From positions 116,969 through 180,968 of the forward strand of contig CAMNSE010000001.1 in the NCBI GenBank assembly GCA_946554525.1: DNA of 64,000 nucleotides, written 5' to 3'. The translations under genes and the position numbers were made by a program. The notes under the pieces are model-generated. The model saw only the letters and a program-made list of their open reading frames with translations, had not been told where the DNA came from and made no database searches. Source of the DNA: an uncultured Mycoplasma sp. (GTDB lineage: Bacteria; Bacillota_I; Bacilli_A; RF39; UBA660). How positions within the stretch are numbered: the stretch's first letter is position 1; every line of letters begins with the position of its first letter. This document shows, piece by piece, positions 26,981-35,647 of the stretch.

Positions 26981-29154
26981 TGTCTTATTATTTCTATTAT
27001 TTCTTCTTTGGTTTCTAAATAAAATTCTAATCTAAATACATCAATACCCATATTTTGAAATTCTCTTATTTTTTCAATTAAATTTATCTTCTTATGACTC
27101 ATAATATGAGTATATTTATCATGATATAACATGTATTGGTTTTTATTTTTATCTTCTAAAGCAATATTATTTGCATTATCTAATTTCATAGTGTCTGTCA
27201 TATTATACTTCATAATCATATACTCTAAAGAGCCGTAGCCTAAAATTTCTAATTCAATATTCGGATCTACTTTACTAGTTAATTGTCTTAATCTTTCTAA
27301 TGTTAACTCTGGGCTTAGAGTTATTCTTTTTACTTTTAAGCTATTTAAGAAATCAATATAATAATGATTTACTATGTTAAGATAATAGTCCGTTACTACA
27401 TTATTATTACTTGTATATATTAGACTTCCAGTCTCTCCAATTAGTAAGTTTTCATTTTGGTATTTAATATGCATACTTATTATTCTATCCAATCTTAAAT
27501 ATACATTATCTTTTTTATATTTTTGATATAAATCTTTATTTGTTACATAAAGATAATCAATATTTAAATCTAATAACGTTTTTATCTGTTCTTCTGTTCT
27601 TGCAAGAGCACTTATTTTTATAGATTTATTATTTCTTTGATATTTTTTTTCGATGTCATTAAATTTCTCAAACTTTTTAGTGTTAATCATTCTTTTTTCA
27701 AGTAGTTCGTCACATAAATTTCTTCTGATTTCATTTAGAGCTCCTATAGGGATAAAAATGTTATCCCCTATATTTACTTCTATATTATTTATAATGAAGG
27801 GAGTATTACCTAATTTGCTAAATATTTGTTTTATTCTATCTTTTGTTAATGGAGCGCATTTAGCGACATTTATGATATCTCCTACATATTTAACAGTATT
27901 TCTATTATCTTTATATTCTACGATTAAGTTTTCTCCAGCATATGCCTGTATTATACAATCTATTTTAATTTTCTTTTCAAGTTTGCTTTTTAATTCTTTA
28001 CTTAATGATTTATTAGTTGTCAACATTGCACTTCCCGTTGTTTTTAGATCAACTTTATTATCTAAATAAACAATGTCATCTTTATTCCCATGATTTATAA
28101 GTAACATATCTTTATTATATAAGAAATTTACAATCATCCCCTTATTATTAGGTAATCGTATCCCATCTTCTTGATTTAATCCATGAGATAACTTAACTTT
28201 AATCTTATCTGGAGTAACTTGAATTACTTGACCAATTTTGGCACCTTGATGATTGGAATGATCTATAGATATTAAATTCTTATCATCCTCATGAAACAAA
28301 TACCCTTTTGTGAATTCTCTATTGTATAAACTTTTTAAATTAAATACTTCTTCTTCGCTTAATTTATAATTATCATTGTCTAAAAGTTTACGATACAAGT
28401 GCGTAACATAGCCAACATATTCAGCGCTTTTCATTCTTCCTTCTATTTTAAAGCTAGTTGCTTTACAACGTTTTAATTCATTAATATATTCAGTTGTATT
28501 TAATTCTTTTGGACTTAATAAATATTTGTCTTTTATAATCGCTTTATTATTGTTAAGCAAATTAAAAGGTGTACGGCAAATTCCGGCGCATTCTCCTCTA
28601 TTTCCACTTCTATTAAGAAGCCCATAAGAAAATAAGCACTGACCAGAATAAGAAATGCACAAAGCTCCATGAATAAATATTTCTATTTCCATATTTGTAT
28701 CTAACGAGTTAATTTCATCAATTGATAATTCTCTAGCAAGCACTACTCTTTTTACTCCTAAATCTTCTAATAATTTAATTTGTTCTAAGTTATGCGTATG
28801 AGCTTGCGTAGATGCATGAATAATAAGATTAGGCAAAACGGATCTCACAAGTTTAATAAGCCCAATGTCTTGCACGATAACAGCATCAACGTCAATAGAA
28901 TATAAAAAAGATAAATATTCTATACAGCTATTTATTTCATCCTCATAAATAATTGTATTAACTGTAACATAAATTTTTACATCATAAAGATGAGCATAAC
29001 GGACTGCTTCTTTTAATTCATCATTCGTAAAATTTTTAGCATATTTTCTCGCACCAAAAGCTTTTCCTGCTAAATAAACTGCATTAGCTCCATTATTTAC
29101 GGCAGCTTTTAGGCAAGCCATGTCTCCAGCAGGAGCAAGCAATTCTTTTATCAT
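26959..29154 (-). CDS. U32 family protein, RlhA-like rRNA hydroxylation enzyme
   Basis: 731 residues. The N-terminal half is the U32 domain (KELLAPAGDMACLKAAVNNGANAVYL, then the Cys cluster IFIHGALCISYSGQCLFS...RGECAGICR) that holds an Fe-S cluster. The C-terminal half matches the extra domain (DUF3656) of RlhA, which with prephenate-derived chemistry hydroxylates C2501 of 23S rRNA. The shorter tRNA-hydroxylating relatives lack this domain, so RlhA is favoured. The ATG at 29154 is 9 nt after AGGA; the one three codons upstream touches it. Confidence 0.85.
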   Translation of the reverse strand: MIKELLAPAGDMACLKAAVNNGANAVYLAGKAFGARKYAKNFTNDELKEAVRYAHLYDVKIYVTVNTIIYEDEINSCIEYLSFLYSIDVDAVIVQDIGLIKLVRSVLPNLIIHASTQAHTHNLEQIKLLEDLGVKRVVLARELSIDEINSLDTNMEIEIFIHGALCISYSGQCLFSYGLLNRSGNRGECAGICRTPFNLLNNNKAIIKDKYLLSPKELNTTEYINELKRCKATSFKIEGRMKSAEYVGYVTHLYRKLLDNDNYKLSEEEVFNLKSLYNREFTKGYLFHEDDKNLISIDHSNHQGAKIGQVIQVTPDKIKVKLSHGLNQEDGIRLPNNKGMIVNFLYNKDMLLINHGNKDDIVYLDNKVDLKTTGSAMLTTNKSLSKELKSKLEKKIKIDCIIQAYAGENLIVEYKDNRNTVKYVGDIINVAKCAPLTKDRIKQIFSKLGNTPFIINNIEVNIGDNIFIPIGALNEIRRNLCDELLEKRMINTKKFEKFNDIEKKYQRNNKSIKISALARTEEQIKTLLDLNIDYLYVTNKDLYQKYKKDNVYLRLDRIISMHIKYQNENLLIGETGSLIYTSNNNVVTDYYLNIVNHYYIDFLNSLKVKRITLSPELTLERLRQLTSKVDPNIELEILGYGSLEYMIMKYNMTDTMKLDNANNIALEDKNKNQYMLYHDKYTHIMSHKKINLIEKIREFQNMGIDVFRLEFYLETKEEIIEIIRQIKTRQS

Positions 29155-29243
29155 ACTAATCATTCCTAGCTAGCCTTATTATAGCATTATTTTTAGATTT
29201 TTTAAATTAGTTATTTTTGAAATAGATTAGTAATTTAAAAGAA

Positions 29244-30332
29244 CTAATTATTTATTAGTTCTTTTGCTTCCTCTTTAGTTAATTTATCAACATCAACTTT
29301 ATTAATACTATCAAATCTTTTAGTTATTTTCTCACTTGTAGTATTTAATTCTTCTACACTTTTTGATACGGTGTTAATATTCCTAGCTAGCTTATCCCAA
29401 CGTTCTTTATATCTTGAAAATTCAAGTGATAATTTATTTAATTCATCATGGATAACTTTTGCATATTTGTCTCGTTCCATATTCTTTAAAATCATTTCTA
29501 TAACTGTTAGTGTTGACATTAAGGTTGTTGGACTTGTAATCCACACTTTTTTAGAATATGCATAATTTAAGAGATCACTATGATAAGCGTTTACTTCCGC
29601 AAAAATTGCTTCAGCTGGCAAAAACATAATTGCTTCATTAGATGTTTCGCCTGGTATAATATATTTATTACTAATGGCATCAATATGCTTTTTAAAATCA
29701 ATTTTAAACTGTTTTTCATATAATATTCGTTCTTCTTTGCTTAAATTTTTATTAGTCATTCTTTCATAGTTCTCAAGTGGAAATTTAGAATCAATTGCTA
29801 TTGTTCCTAAAGGCGAAGGAGCATATAAAAGAGCATCAGCGATAAATCCATTACTCATTTTATGTTGGATATCATAAATTCCAGTATTAGATCCTCCAAA
29901 AGCATTTTCTAAAATAAAGTTTAGATTGACTTCGCCAAATATACCTCTTGTTTTCTTATCTGTTAAAATGCCCTGAAGCGAAATTATATCACTACTAAGC
30001 CCGTCTATTTTCTTTTGAGCTTCATCTATTTTTGATAATCTTTCTAATACATTTGAAAATGTTTTATTGGTCTTCTCTAAATTTTCATCTAATCTTTCTG
30101 TTACTTTATTGTTCATTTCAAAAAGTTTTCGTTCCATTTTCTCATTCAAACTATCAAAATCTTTTCTTAAATCATTTGTAAAATTAACTTTGAAGTCACC
30201 TATTTCTTTTACAACTCCAAGTTCTAATTTTCCTAAACGTTCTACTATTTCCGTATTATTATTTTTCTTAAAAATACTCATAATAAGTAAAATAACACAT
30301 ACTCCAAGCAATCCTACTATAATATACTCCAT
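29244..30332 (-). CDS. rmuC: DNA recombination protein RmuC
   Basis: 362 residues: an N-terminal membrane helix, a coiled coil (30-120) and the nuclease-like RmuC core (KTRGIFGEVNLNFILENAF, DALLYAPSPLGTIAIDSKFPLENYERM, KVWITSPTTLMSTL). RmuC limits inversions and repeat recombination in E. coli. GAGG precedes the ATG. It is followed closely by no other gene on its strand, and the VTT protein gene lies just upstream. Confidence 0.93.
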   Translation of the reverse strand: MEYIIVGLLGVCVILLIMSIFKKNNNTEIVERLGKLELGVVKEIGDFKVNFTNDLRKDFDSLNEKMERKLFEMNNKVTERLDENLEKTNKTFSNVLERLSKIDEAQKKIDGLSSDIISLQGILTDKKTRGIFGEVNLNFILENAFGGSNTGIYDIQHKMSNGFIADALLYAPSPLGTIAIDSKFPLENYERMTNKNLSKEERILYEKQFKIDFKKHIDAISNKYIIPGETSNEAIMFLPAEAIFAEVNAYHSDLLNYAYSKKVWITSPTTLMSTLTVIEMILKNMERDKYAKVIHDELNKLSLEFSRYKERWDKLARNINTVSKSVEELNTTSEKITKRFDSINKVDVDKLTKEEAKELINN

Positions 30333-30340
30333 AATAACCT

Positions 30341-30928
30341 CTATTCTATTTTAAATTTTTTACTTACAATTCTCCCTGCCAGATAAGCTATTCCAAGCAT
30401 AATTCCAACTTTTACAATTACTACTGGGCGTTTAAAGCTTTCAACCAAACTACACCCAATATATCCGCAAAAATATACTAAGAATACTTTACCAATCATT
30501 AAAGCCCAAATAAATTTTTTATAACTCATTTTGGACAATCCAGCTAATATATTAACCATAAAGGCAGGAGTTGCCGGAATAGCTATAATAATTGCTAATT
30601 GTTCTAATCTTAAATTATTAATTATATCTATGCTCTTCTTACTTATTATACCATGTTTTTTTAATCTTTTATAGAGCCATGTTTGAACTTTTTTGCGAAA
30701 TAAGAAAAATGATATGGAGCAACCTATACACGTAAAAATCCAAGATATAATAAATCCCCAAAAATGGCCAAAAGACAAAAAGTTAAGTGTAATAAAAACA
30801 AATAAAGGCAGAATTGGAATTATAGACTCTATTACTATAAAAAAGCACCCTAAAATTGGTCCCCATATTCCTAAACTATTAAGTGCAGTTTCTATAAAGT
30901 CTTCAACTAAATTAAACATAAACATCAC
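30341..30928 (-). CDS. DedA/VTT (TVP38-TMEM64) family membrane protein
   Basis: About 195 residues with four to five hydrophobic helices and the VTT signatures (GPILGCFFIVIESIIPILPLF; AIIIAIPATPAFMVNILAGLSKM). The family contains lipid scramblases and undecaprenyl-phosphate flippases. No ribosome site precedes the clustered starts GTG/ATG/ATG (30917-30928), while a TATAAT lies only about 6 bp upstream, so the mRNA may be leaderless. It is only 8 bp from rmuC. Confidence 0.8.
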   Translation of the reverse strand: MMFMFNLVEDFIETALNSLGIWGPILGCFFIVIESIIPILPLFVFITLNFLSFGHFWGFIISWIFTCIGCSISFFLFRKKVQTWLYKRLKKHGIISKKSIDIINNLRLEQLAIIIAIPATPAFMVNILAGLSKMSYKKFIWALMIGKVFLVYFCGYIGCSLVESFKRPVVIVKVGIMLGIAYLAGRIVSKKFKIE

Positions 30929-30974
30929 AATAATATTATAGTATAAAATAATAAATTTTACACCTTTTTTATGG

Positions 30975-31002
30975 CAAAAGAAAAGGCTCTTTTAAAGCCT
31001 TA
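30975..31002 (-). terminator. cdaA-cdaR operon terminator
   Basis: AAGGCT...AGCCTT stem followed by TTCTTTT on the minus strand. Confidence 0.7.
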
Positions 31003-32373
31003 ATTATTTGTAAGCGTCACTGTTACTTTTGATGATACCACAAAGTTTAATCTTGGATCGCTATTTTCAATTTTAACTTCTACTTCAGGATACTCTCCTA
31101 CTTGATAATTTTCCAAATCAATATAAGCTTCAATATTATTTTCATTGATGCTATCAATAACTGATTGTACGCCTTTTACGATAACAGTAATCCCATCTTT
31201 TCCAATAATATTTGGAGTTAACCCCGTTGCTAAATTCTTTGGTTTTACAGAAGTTATTTGAACTTCTTTTTGCTTTTCTTCGCCAAAGGTAACTGTCACG
31301 TTAACATTCTTTTCACTAATGGCCCTAACTCCTACCGGTTTAGAAATTGTTACTGGATAACTCTTTGTACTATTAGCTCCAAGCCCATCAACATTAATAG
31401 TTACTGGCACATTTGTAATACTATTTAATTGTTCTTGTTCACCATAAATTGTTACATTGTGGCTATTTTGATTATTAATTAGTATAGATGCAATAGCCTT
31501 TCCAGTTACAAGTTGTCCTGTTGTAAGTACATTTATTGGAACTTGTTTAGAATATGAATCTAATGTAATTGTTGCAGAGTGCACGGGATAAATAATTTCA
31601 ATATTATCTAAAATTCTACCTTTGCTATCATATGCAACTAATATCATACTATCTATTTCATATGTTCCTACATCTTTTAACGAATTATTATTTAAATCAA
31701 TTAACGCTTTAACACTAGCGATTTTATCTATAGCATCTTTGCTACCTTTTACTACAGCTTCTGATTTTTTTAACTCAACATTCTTAACACTTAGAGTTTC
31801 TTTTAAGTAACTTTCATTTACCAAATCATAATCTAGTGGCATAGTAACACTGATTTTATCTTTAATTGTTACTGATACATAAGATGGATCTAATTTATAA
31901 TCAATTGCATCAATAGATTTTGTATATGATAAATATACTTTATATGCAGAATCTCTAGCTTCATAATCTGATAGATCAAGAATGACACTGTTCGTTCCTA
32001 ATTGTTTTGCTAAATAAATATCACTTTTTCGACCAATTAATACAATGTCTACTGTTTTAGGAACTCCTTCAACTACATATGCTTCTTCATTATATTTTAC
32101 TTGAACTGGAATATTTGTCATAACTTCGGCTTCGTTTTCAACTAAAGTAATAACTCTAGAATCAATTAATAAAAACATTACCACTGCAAGAATTAGAGAA
32201 ATATAAATCATAAAATGAGGCCTATTAAATATATATTCTAATTTTAAATTATGATTTTTTATGTACTCGCTTACGTTAAAAATTAGGCGACTAATTGGAG
32301 TAACTATAAACTTATCAACTATGCGATAAAAACTTTTAAAGAATTTACCTATGCCTTTTATAATTTTTTTCAT
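31000..32373 (-). CDS. cdaR: CdaR-like YbbR-domain protein
   Basis: 457 residues: a basic N-terminus, one transmembrane helix (about 53-70) and an extracytoplasmic tail of YbbR beta-domains (VTIKDKISVTMPLDYDLV, VPINVLTTGQ, VQITSVKPKNL). CdaR binds and regulates the cyclic-di-AMP synthase CdaA. The ATG overlaps the cdaA stop as TAATG, which implies coupled translation and equal output. glmM, which usually follows, is absent. Confidence 0.9.
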   Translation of the reverse strand: MKKIIKGIGKFFKSFYRIVDKFIVTPISRLIFNVSEYIKNHNLKLEYIFNRPHFMIYISLILAVVMFLLIDSRVITLVENEAEVMTNIPVQVKYNEEAYVVEGVPKTVDIVLIGRKSDIYLAKQLGTNSVILDLSDYEARDSAYKVYLSYTKSIDAIDYKLDPSYVSVTIKDKISVTMPLDYDLVNESYLKETLSVKNVELKKSEAVVKGSKDAIDKIASVKALIDLNNNSLKDVGTYEIDSMILVAYDSKGRILDNIEIIYPVHSATITLDSYSKQVPINVLTTGQLVTGKAIASILINNQNSHNVTIYGEQEQLNSITNVPVTINVDGLGANSTKSYPVTISKPVGVRAISEKNVNVTVTFGEEKQKEVQITSVKPKNLATGLTPNIIGKDGITVIVKGVQSVIDSINENNIEAYIDLENYQVGEYPEVEVKIENSDPRLNFVVSSKVTVTLTNN

Positions 32374-33188
32374 TATTCTTCACCTGCACTATCTTTGTTC
32401 TCAGCTTCATAGAATACTTCAGGTCTTGGATTTAATAAATCAATTAATAGCATTCTAAATTCATCTAAAGTTAGGTTATAATTTAATTCACCATCACATG
32501 CAATACTTATGCGACCAGTTTCCTCCGATACAACTAGAGCAATTGCATCTGACTCTTCAGCAATTCCAAGAGCGGCTCTATGCCTAGTACCAAGCCTCTT
32601 AGAAATAGATGGGTTCATACTTGTTTTAAACACTGCTCCAGCAGCTGTTATTCTGTCACCCTCAATTATTACTCCGCCATCATGAAGAGGCCCATTTGGG
32701 AAGAAAACAGTTTCTAGTAAATCACTTGTTAAATCAGCATAAATTTTTGTTGCTGGCTCAATGTATTCTTGCAAAGTTATTTCTCTTTCAATTACAATTA
32801 AAGCACCAATTCTATTTCTTTTAAAATATTCAATTGATTTCATAATTTCATATACTACTTTTTCACGTTCATCAATTGTTAAGATTCTATGTCGTCCAAG
32901 TAATTGAGTTCTTCCAATTGATTCCAATACGCTTCTTATTTCTGGTTGGAAAATAATTATAATAGCAAGAGGACCCCATTCTACGCAATACTGTAGAATA
33001 ACTCCTACGGTATAAAGATTTAATAAATCACTTAAAAACTTTATTATTAAAATTAATAATACTCCTTTAAATATTAAAACCATTTTAGTATTATTTTTTA
33101 TATTTTTTAATATGAAATAAAAAACTATCCATACAATTCCAATATCAATTATTTTTGTTATGATGGCCCATATATTACTTATTGTCAC
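32373..33188 (-). CDS. cdaA: Diadenylate cyclase CdaA
   Basis: 271 residues: three N-terminal membrane helices, then the DAC domain with LHDGGVII (usually LHDGAVII) and the GTRHRAALG motif that binds ATP. It makes cyclic di-AMP, which controls potassium and turgor. Start is a GTG (33186-33188) behind GGAAGGTGATG. It forms an operon with cdaR. The Ala-to-Gly change in the DGA motif is unusual but next to, not at, the catalytic Asp. Confidence 0.93.
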   Translation of the reverse strand: MTISNIWAIITKIIDIGIVWIVFYFILKNIKNNTKMVLIFKGVLLILIIKFLSDLLNLYTVGVILQYCVEWGPLAIIIIFQPEIRSVLESIGRTQLLGRHRILTIDEREKVVYEIMKSIEYFKRNRIGALIVIEREITLQEYIEPATKIYADLTSDLLETVFFPNGPLHDGGVIIEGDRITAAGAVFKTSMNPSISKRLGTRHRAALGIAEESDAIALVVSEETGRISIACDGELNYNLTLDEFRMLLIDLLNPRPEVFYEAENKDSAGEE

Positions 33189-33258
33189 AACATCACCTTC
33201 CTACTTGTTTAATCATTATATCAAAAAAATAGATCTTAATCTATAATTTTAAAGTATT

Positions 33259-33504
33259 TTATTCCTGCGACTTAAAGATTTCTGTTAAATTTGTAATTAG
33301 CTCACTTTCTAACACTTTTCTAACATAAGTATCAAACCCACTTACATATTCCTCTAAAATAATAATTGAATCTGGTATTACTTTTCGACTATTGTCTAGT
33401 CTCATTCCCAAAAAGTATTTTTTACCATCTTTCATTGCTTCTTTCAAAATAATATATTCTTCATTATTTTCTAGAACAATAATATGATTAATTTTAAGCC
33501 CCAT
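33259..33504 (-). CDS. Small hypothetical protein
   Basis: 81 residues from the ATG at 33502-33504 (GGAGG upstream); the first six codons of the longer frame are rejected. A beta-rich sequence (NHIIVLENNEEYIILKEAMKDGKKYFLG) recalls DUF1292-like proteins, without firm evidence. The start falls 1 bp after the coiled-coil gene ends, so it is the second gene of that operon. Confidence 0.7.
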   Translation of the reverse strand: MGLKINHIIVLENNEEYIILKEAMKDGKKYFLGMRLDNSRKVIPDSIIILEEYVSGFDTYVRKVLESELITNLTEIFKSQE

Positions 33505-33505
33505 A

Positions 33506-35137
33506 TTAATTTCCTCCGGCATCAGAAGATGTTACGGTTTCTACAGGTATCATTTCAACAACTTTTATTTTGTTATCTTTATTTTCAAATAAATTATCAA
33601 TCGCTATACCAACTTCTTTAGGCTCTTCTATCTTTTTGTGTTCTTCTTTTTTTGTATATTCTGCTAAAGACATTTCTATTTGATCATAAATTTCATCTGC
33701 ACTTAATTCAAATCTCTTTCTTTTATTTAAAGCATCGATCTCGCTATTTATAACGCGTAATTTCTCTTTATCTTTTTCTTCTTCGATTAAATCTCTCGTA
33801 CTTAAATCTAGTGATTTTAGCTTATTTAAGTTTTCTAACTCTTTTTCATATTTTGCAATTTCGCTGTTAAAACTATTAATTAATTCGCTTAAACTGTTAG
33901 TTTTAGCAATGTTATCTAATAAGTTTTCTTTATAAGACACTAGTAAACCATCTAATATTTTCTTTTCCTTAGTTTTCTTTGTTATTGCTGTTTCTAAATT
34001 TGATTTAGTACGCGTAGAAGTGGCTTCTTTATTTAATAGATTTTTATATTCTTCTAATGTATTTTCTTTTGTTTCAATTTCTTTTTCTAAATTATGGATA
34101 ACTGTTGCTAAATGGTTACTAGTTTCTTCATCTAAACTAGTAATTTCTTCCTCATATTTTTCCATGATTTTTTTATTGTTTGAAATTTCAGCACCTAAAT
34201 ATGAAATGCGAGTATTTATTGCCTCACTACTAGCACCATTATAGTTTTTATTTTCAATCAAATTAGAAATTTCGGCACGCTCAACTTCTTTTTTCTCTAA
34301 TTCTTCTTCTAAAATATTTATAGAAGTAATATCCATATATGGCTCAGATTTTACAATAGTAACTAATTCTTTAATCTTAGATAATGCTCCTATATAGTTT
34401 TCATCAACAATAAATTGCTTTGCATCAGTTGCAATTACTGATGCATCCGTTAATAATTCGATTCTTCTTTTTTCTAATAAATCTAATTCTTCTTTTCTTC
34501 TTGCTAACTCATCTTCATCTTCTTTTTTCAAATCTACATCTATATAAGCATTTGGATTTTTTAAACTATCTGTAATATCTTCTAAACGTGATTTTTCTAT
34601 GTCTAGCTTATTCTCTAGCTCTTCCATAGCTTGGTTATTAAGCTCTATTTCTTTTAATAAATCTTTATATTTTTTTTCTTTTTTGTCTAGCTCATTTTTA
34701 ATTATACTTACATTTTCAGTTTCTTCTTTTAAAATATTTTTATAAAAATTATTTTTAGAATCATTAGTTTTTGTAGTTAAAATTGTTACATACTTTTCAT
34801 TTTTACTTAATTTTGTTTTTAAAAAACTAATTTCTTCATGAAGATTCTGTTCTTTTTCATTTAATGTCTCATGCTCTGCTCTTATCTCTTTAATTTTTCT
34901 TTCTAAACGAACTATTTTATTTTTTAAACTTATTTCTATATTTTTATCTACTAATTCATTTGAAGCATTAAAATAGCGAGTATCGTTCATTATACTCTTT
35001 AAATCTTCAATTTGTTCTTTTTTATTTCTAATTGTTCTTTGTAGTGTTATTAATTCTGCACTGATCTCATCTGTATTATTTTTTGAACCAGTCATTTCTA
35101 CAAGTAAATCAATATTATTAAAAACTTCAGTATGCAT
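33506..35137 (-). CDS. Long coiled-coil protein
   Basis: 543 residues, nearly all heptad-like and rich in Glu, Lys, Leu and Asn (for example ITLQRTIRNKKEQIEDLKSIM), with no membrane helix. The C-terminus is a disordered acidic tail. This points to a structural or scaffolding role, perhaps in the cell cycle or cytoskeleton, but no family is recognised. It starts an operon with the 81-aa gene. Confidence 0.75.
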   Translation of the reverse strand: MHTEVFNNIDLLVEMTGSKNNTDEISAELITLQRTIRNKKEQIEDLKSIMNDTRYFNASNELVDKNIEISLKNKIVRLERKIKEIRAEHETLNEKEQNLHEEISFLKTKLSKNEKYVTILTTKTNDSKNNFYKNILKEETENVSIIKNELDKKEKKYKDLLKEIELNNQAMEELENKLDIEKSRLEDITDSLKNPNAYIDVDLKKEDEDELARRKEELDLLEKRRIELLTDASVIATDAKQFIVDENYIGALSKIKELVTIVKSEPYMDITSINILEEELEKKEVERAEISNLIENKNYNGASSEAINTRISYLGAEISNNKKIMEKYEEEITSLDEETSNHLATVIHNLEKEIETKENTLEEYKNLLNKEATSTRTKSNLETAITKKTKEKKILDGLLVSYKENLLDNIAKTNSLSELINSFNSEIAKYEKELENLNKLKSLDLSTRDLIEEEKDKEKLRVINSEIDALNKRKRFELSADEIYDQIEMSLAEYTKKEEHKKIEEPKEVGIAIDNLFENKDNKIKVVEMIPVETVTSSDAGGN

Positions 35138-35217
35138 AGCCTAACCACTTCCTTTTATTCTTAATATAAGTCTATCACAAGTAACAGATTTTTTCAACAG
35201 AATTGTATTTATTTTCA

Positions 35218-35246
35218 AGAAAAAAGAAATGCTATGCATTTCTTTA
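35218..35246 (-). terminator. cotJC terminator
   Basis: AAGAAATGC-ATA-GCATTTCTT perfect 9-bp stem followed by T residues on the minus strand. Confidence 0.85.
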
Positions 35247-35618
35247 ATACCCTTTTTTCTTATAGTACTCATATAACTTTTTAAAACTGTTAAAATGTAC
35301 TATTTCTCTTTGTCTTAAAAACAGTAAAACTCTAATAATATCTTCATCATTTGTTAAATTAATTAAGTTTTCATAAATTGCTCTAGCTTTTTGCTCTGCT
35401 GCCATATCTTCCATAATATCTGCTAAATGATCTCCTGTAACAGCGAAATATGCCGCTGTAAAAGGGACTCCAGATGCATTTTCTAAATACGTTCCTTTTC
35501 CATGGTCGGCATAATAAGCGCCTAACCCTGCTTCTTCAAGCTCTTTTACCGTAGCATCTTTAGTTAGCTGATGAACCATCGTTGCTATCATTTCACAATG
35601 TCCTAACTCTTCTGTACG
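35244..35618 (-). pseudogene. cotJC: 3' part of cotJC (manganese catalase-like spore coat protein), split by the prophage
   Basis: The reading frame, read from the prophage boundary, gives RTEELGHCEMIATMVHQLTKDAT... and continues through ASGVPFTAAY and EQKARAIYENL to the normal CotJC C-terminus. CotJC of Bacillus is about 189 aa and has IGTEEFAHLEMIATMV at the corresponding place, so roughly the first 65-70 residues are missing. A TAG stop lies in frame just outside (35619-35621). The remaining frame may start at an internal ATG (35589-35591), but the fold would lack metal ligands. The 5' part should be at the far prophage end, beyond this window. Confidence 0.88.
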
Positions 35619-35622
35619 CTAA
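35608..35622. other. Prophage-host junction (att site region)
   Basis: CotJC similarity stops at about 35615-35618 (CTTCTGTACG), and the recombinase gene ends 30 bp further in. Serine recombinases cross over at a dinucleotide, so the exact core cannot be fixed without the other end. Flanking host DNA contains GATGA and CCATC, which are otherwise avoided in the prophage, so the composition border is sharp. Confidence 0.7.
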
Positions 35623-35647
35623 CGATAGAGATATAAAGTAGTTATAA

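Noticed and set aside
27653..28069. 138-aa plus-strand frame and many similar frames opposite large genes
   Set aside because: It lies antisense inside the U32 gene, has no ribosome site and shows hydrophobic Ser/Phe/Leu composition typical of shadows in AT-rich DNA.
32373..33188. DisA rather than CdaA
   Set aside because: The protein has three N-terminal membrane helices and is followed by a YbbR-domain gene, and it lacks the DNA-binding HhH domain of DisA.
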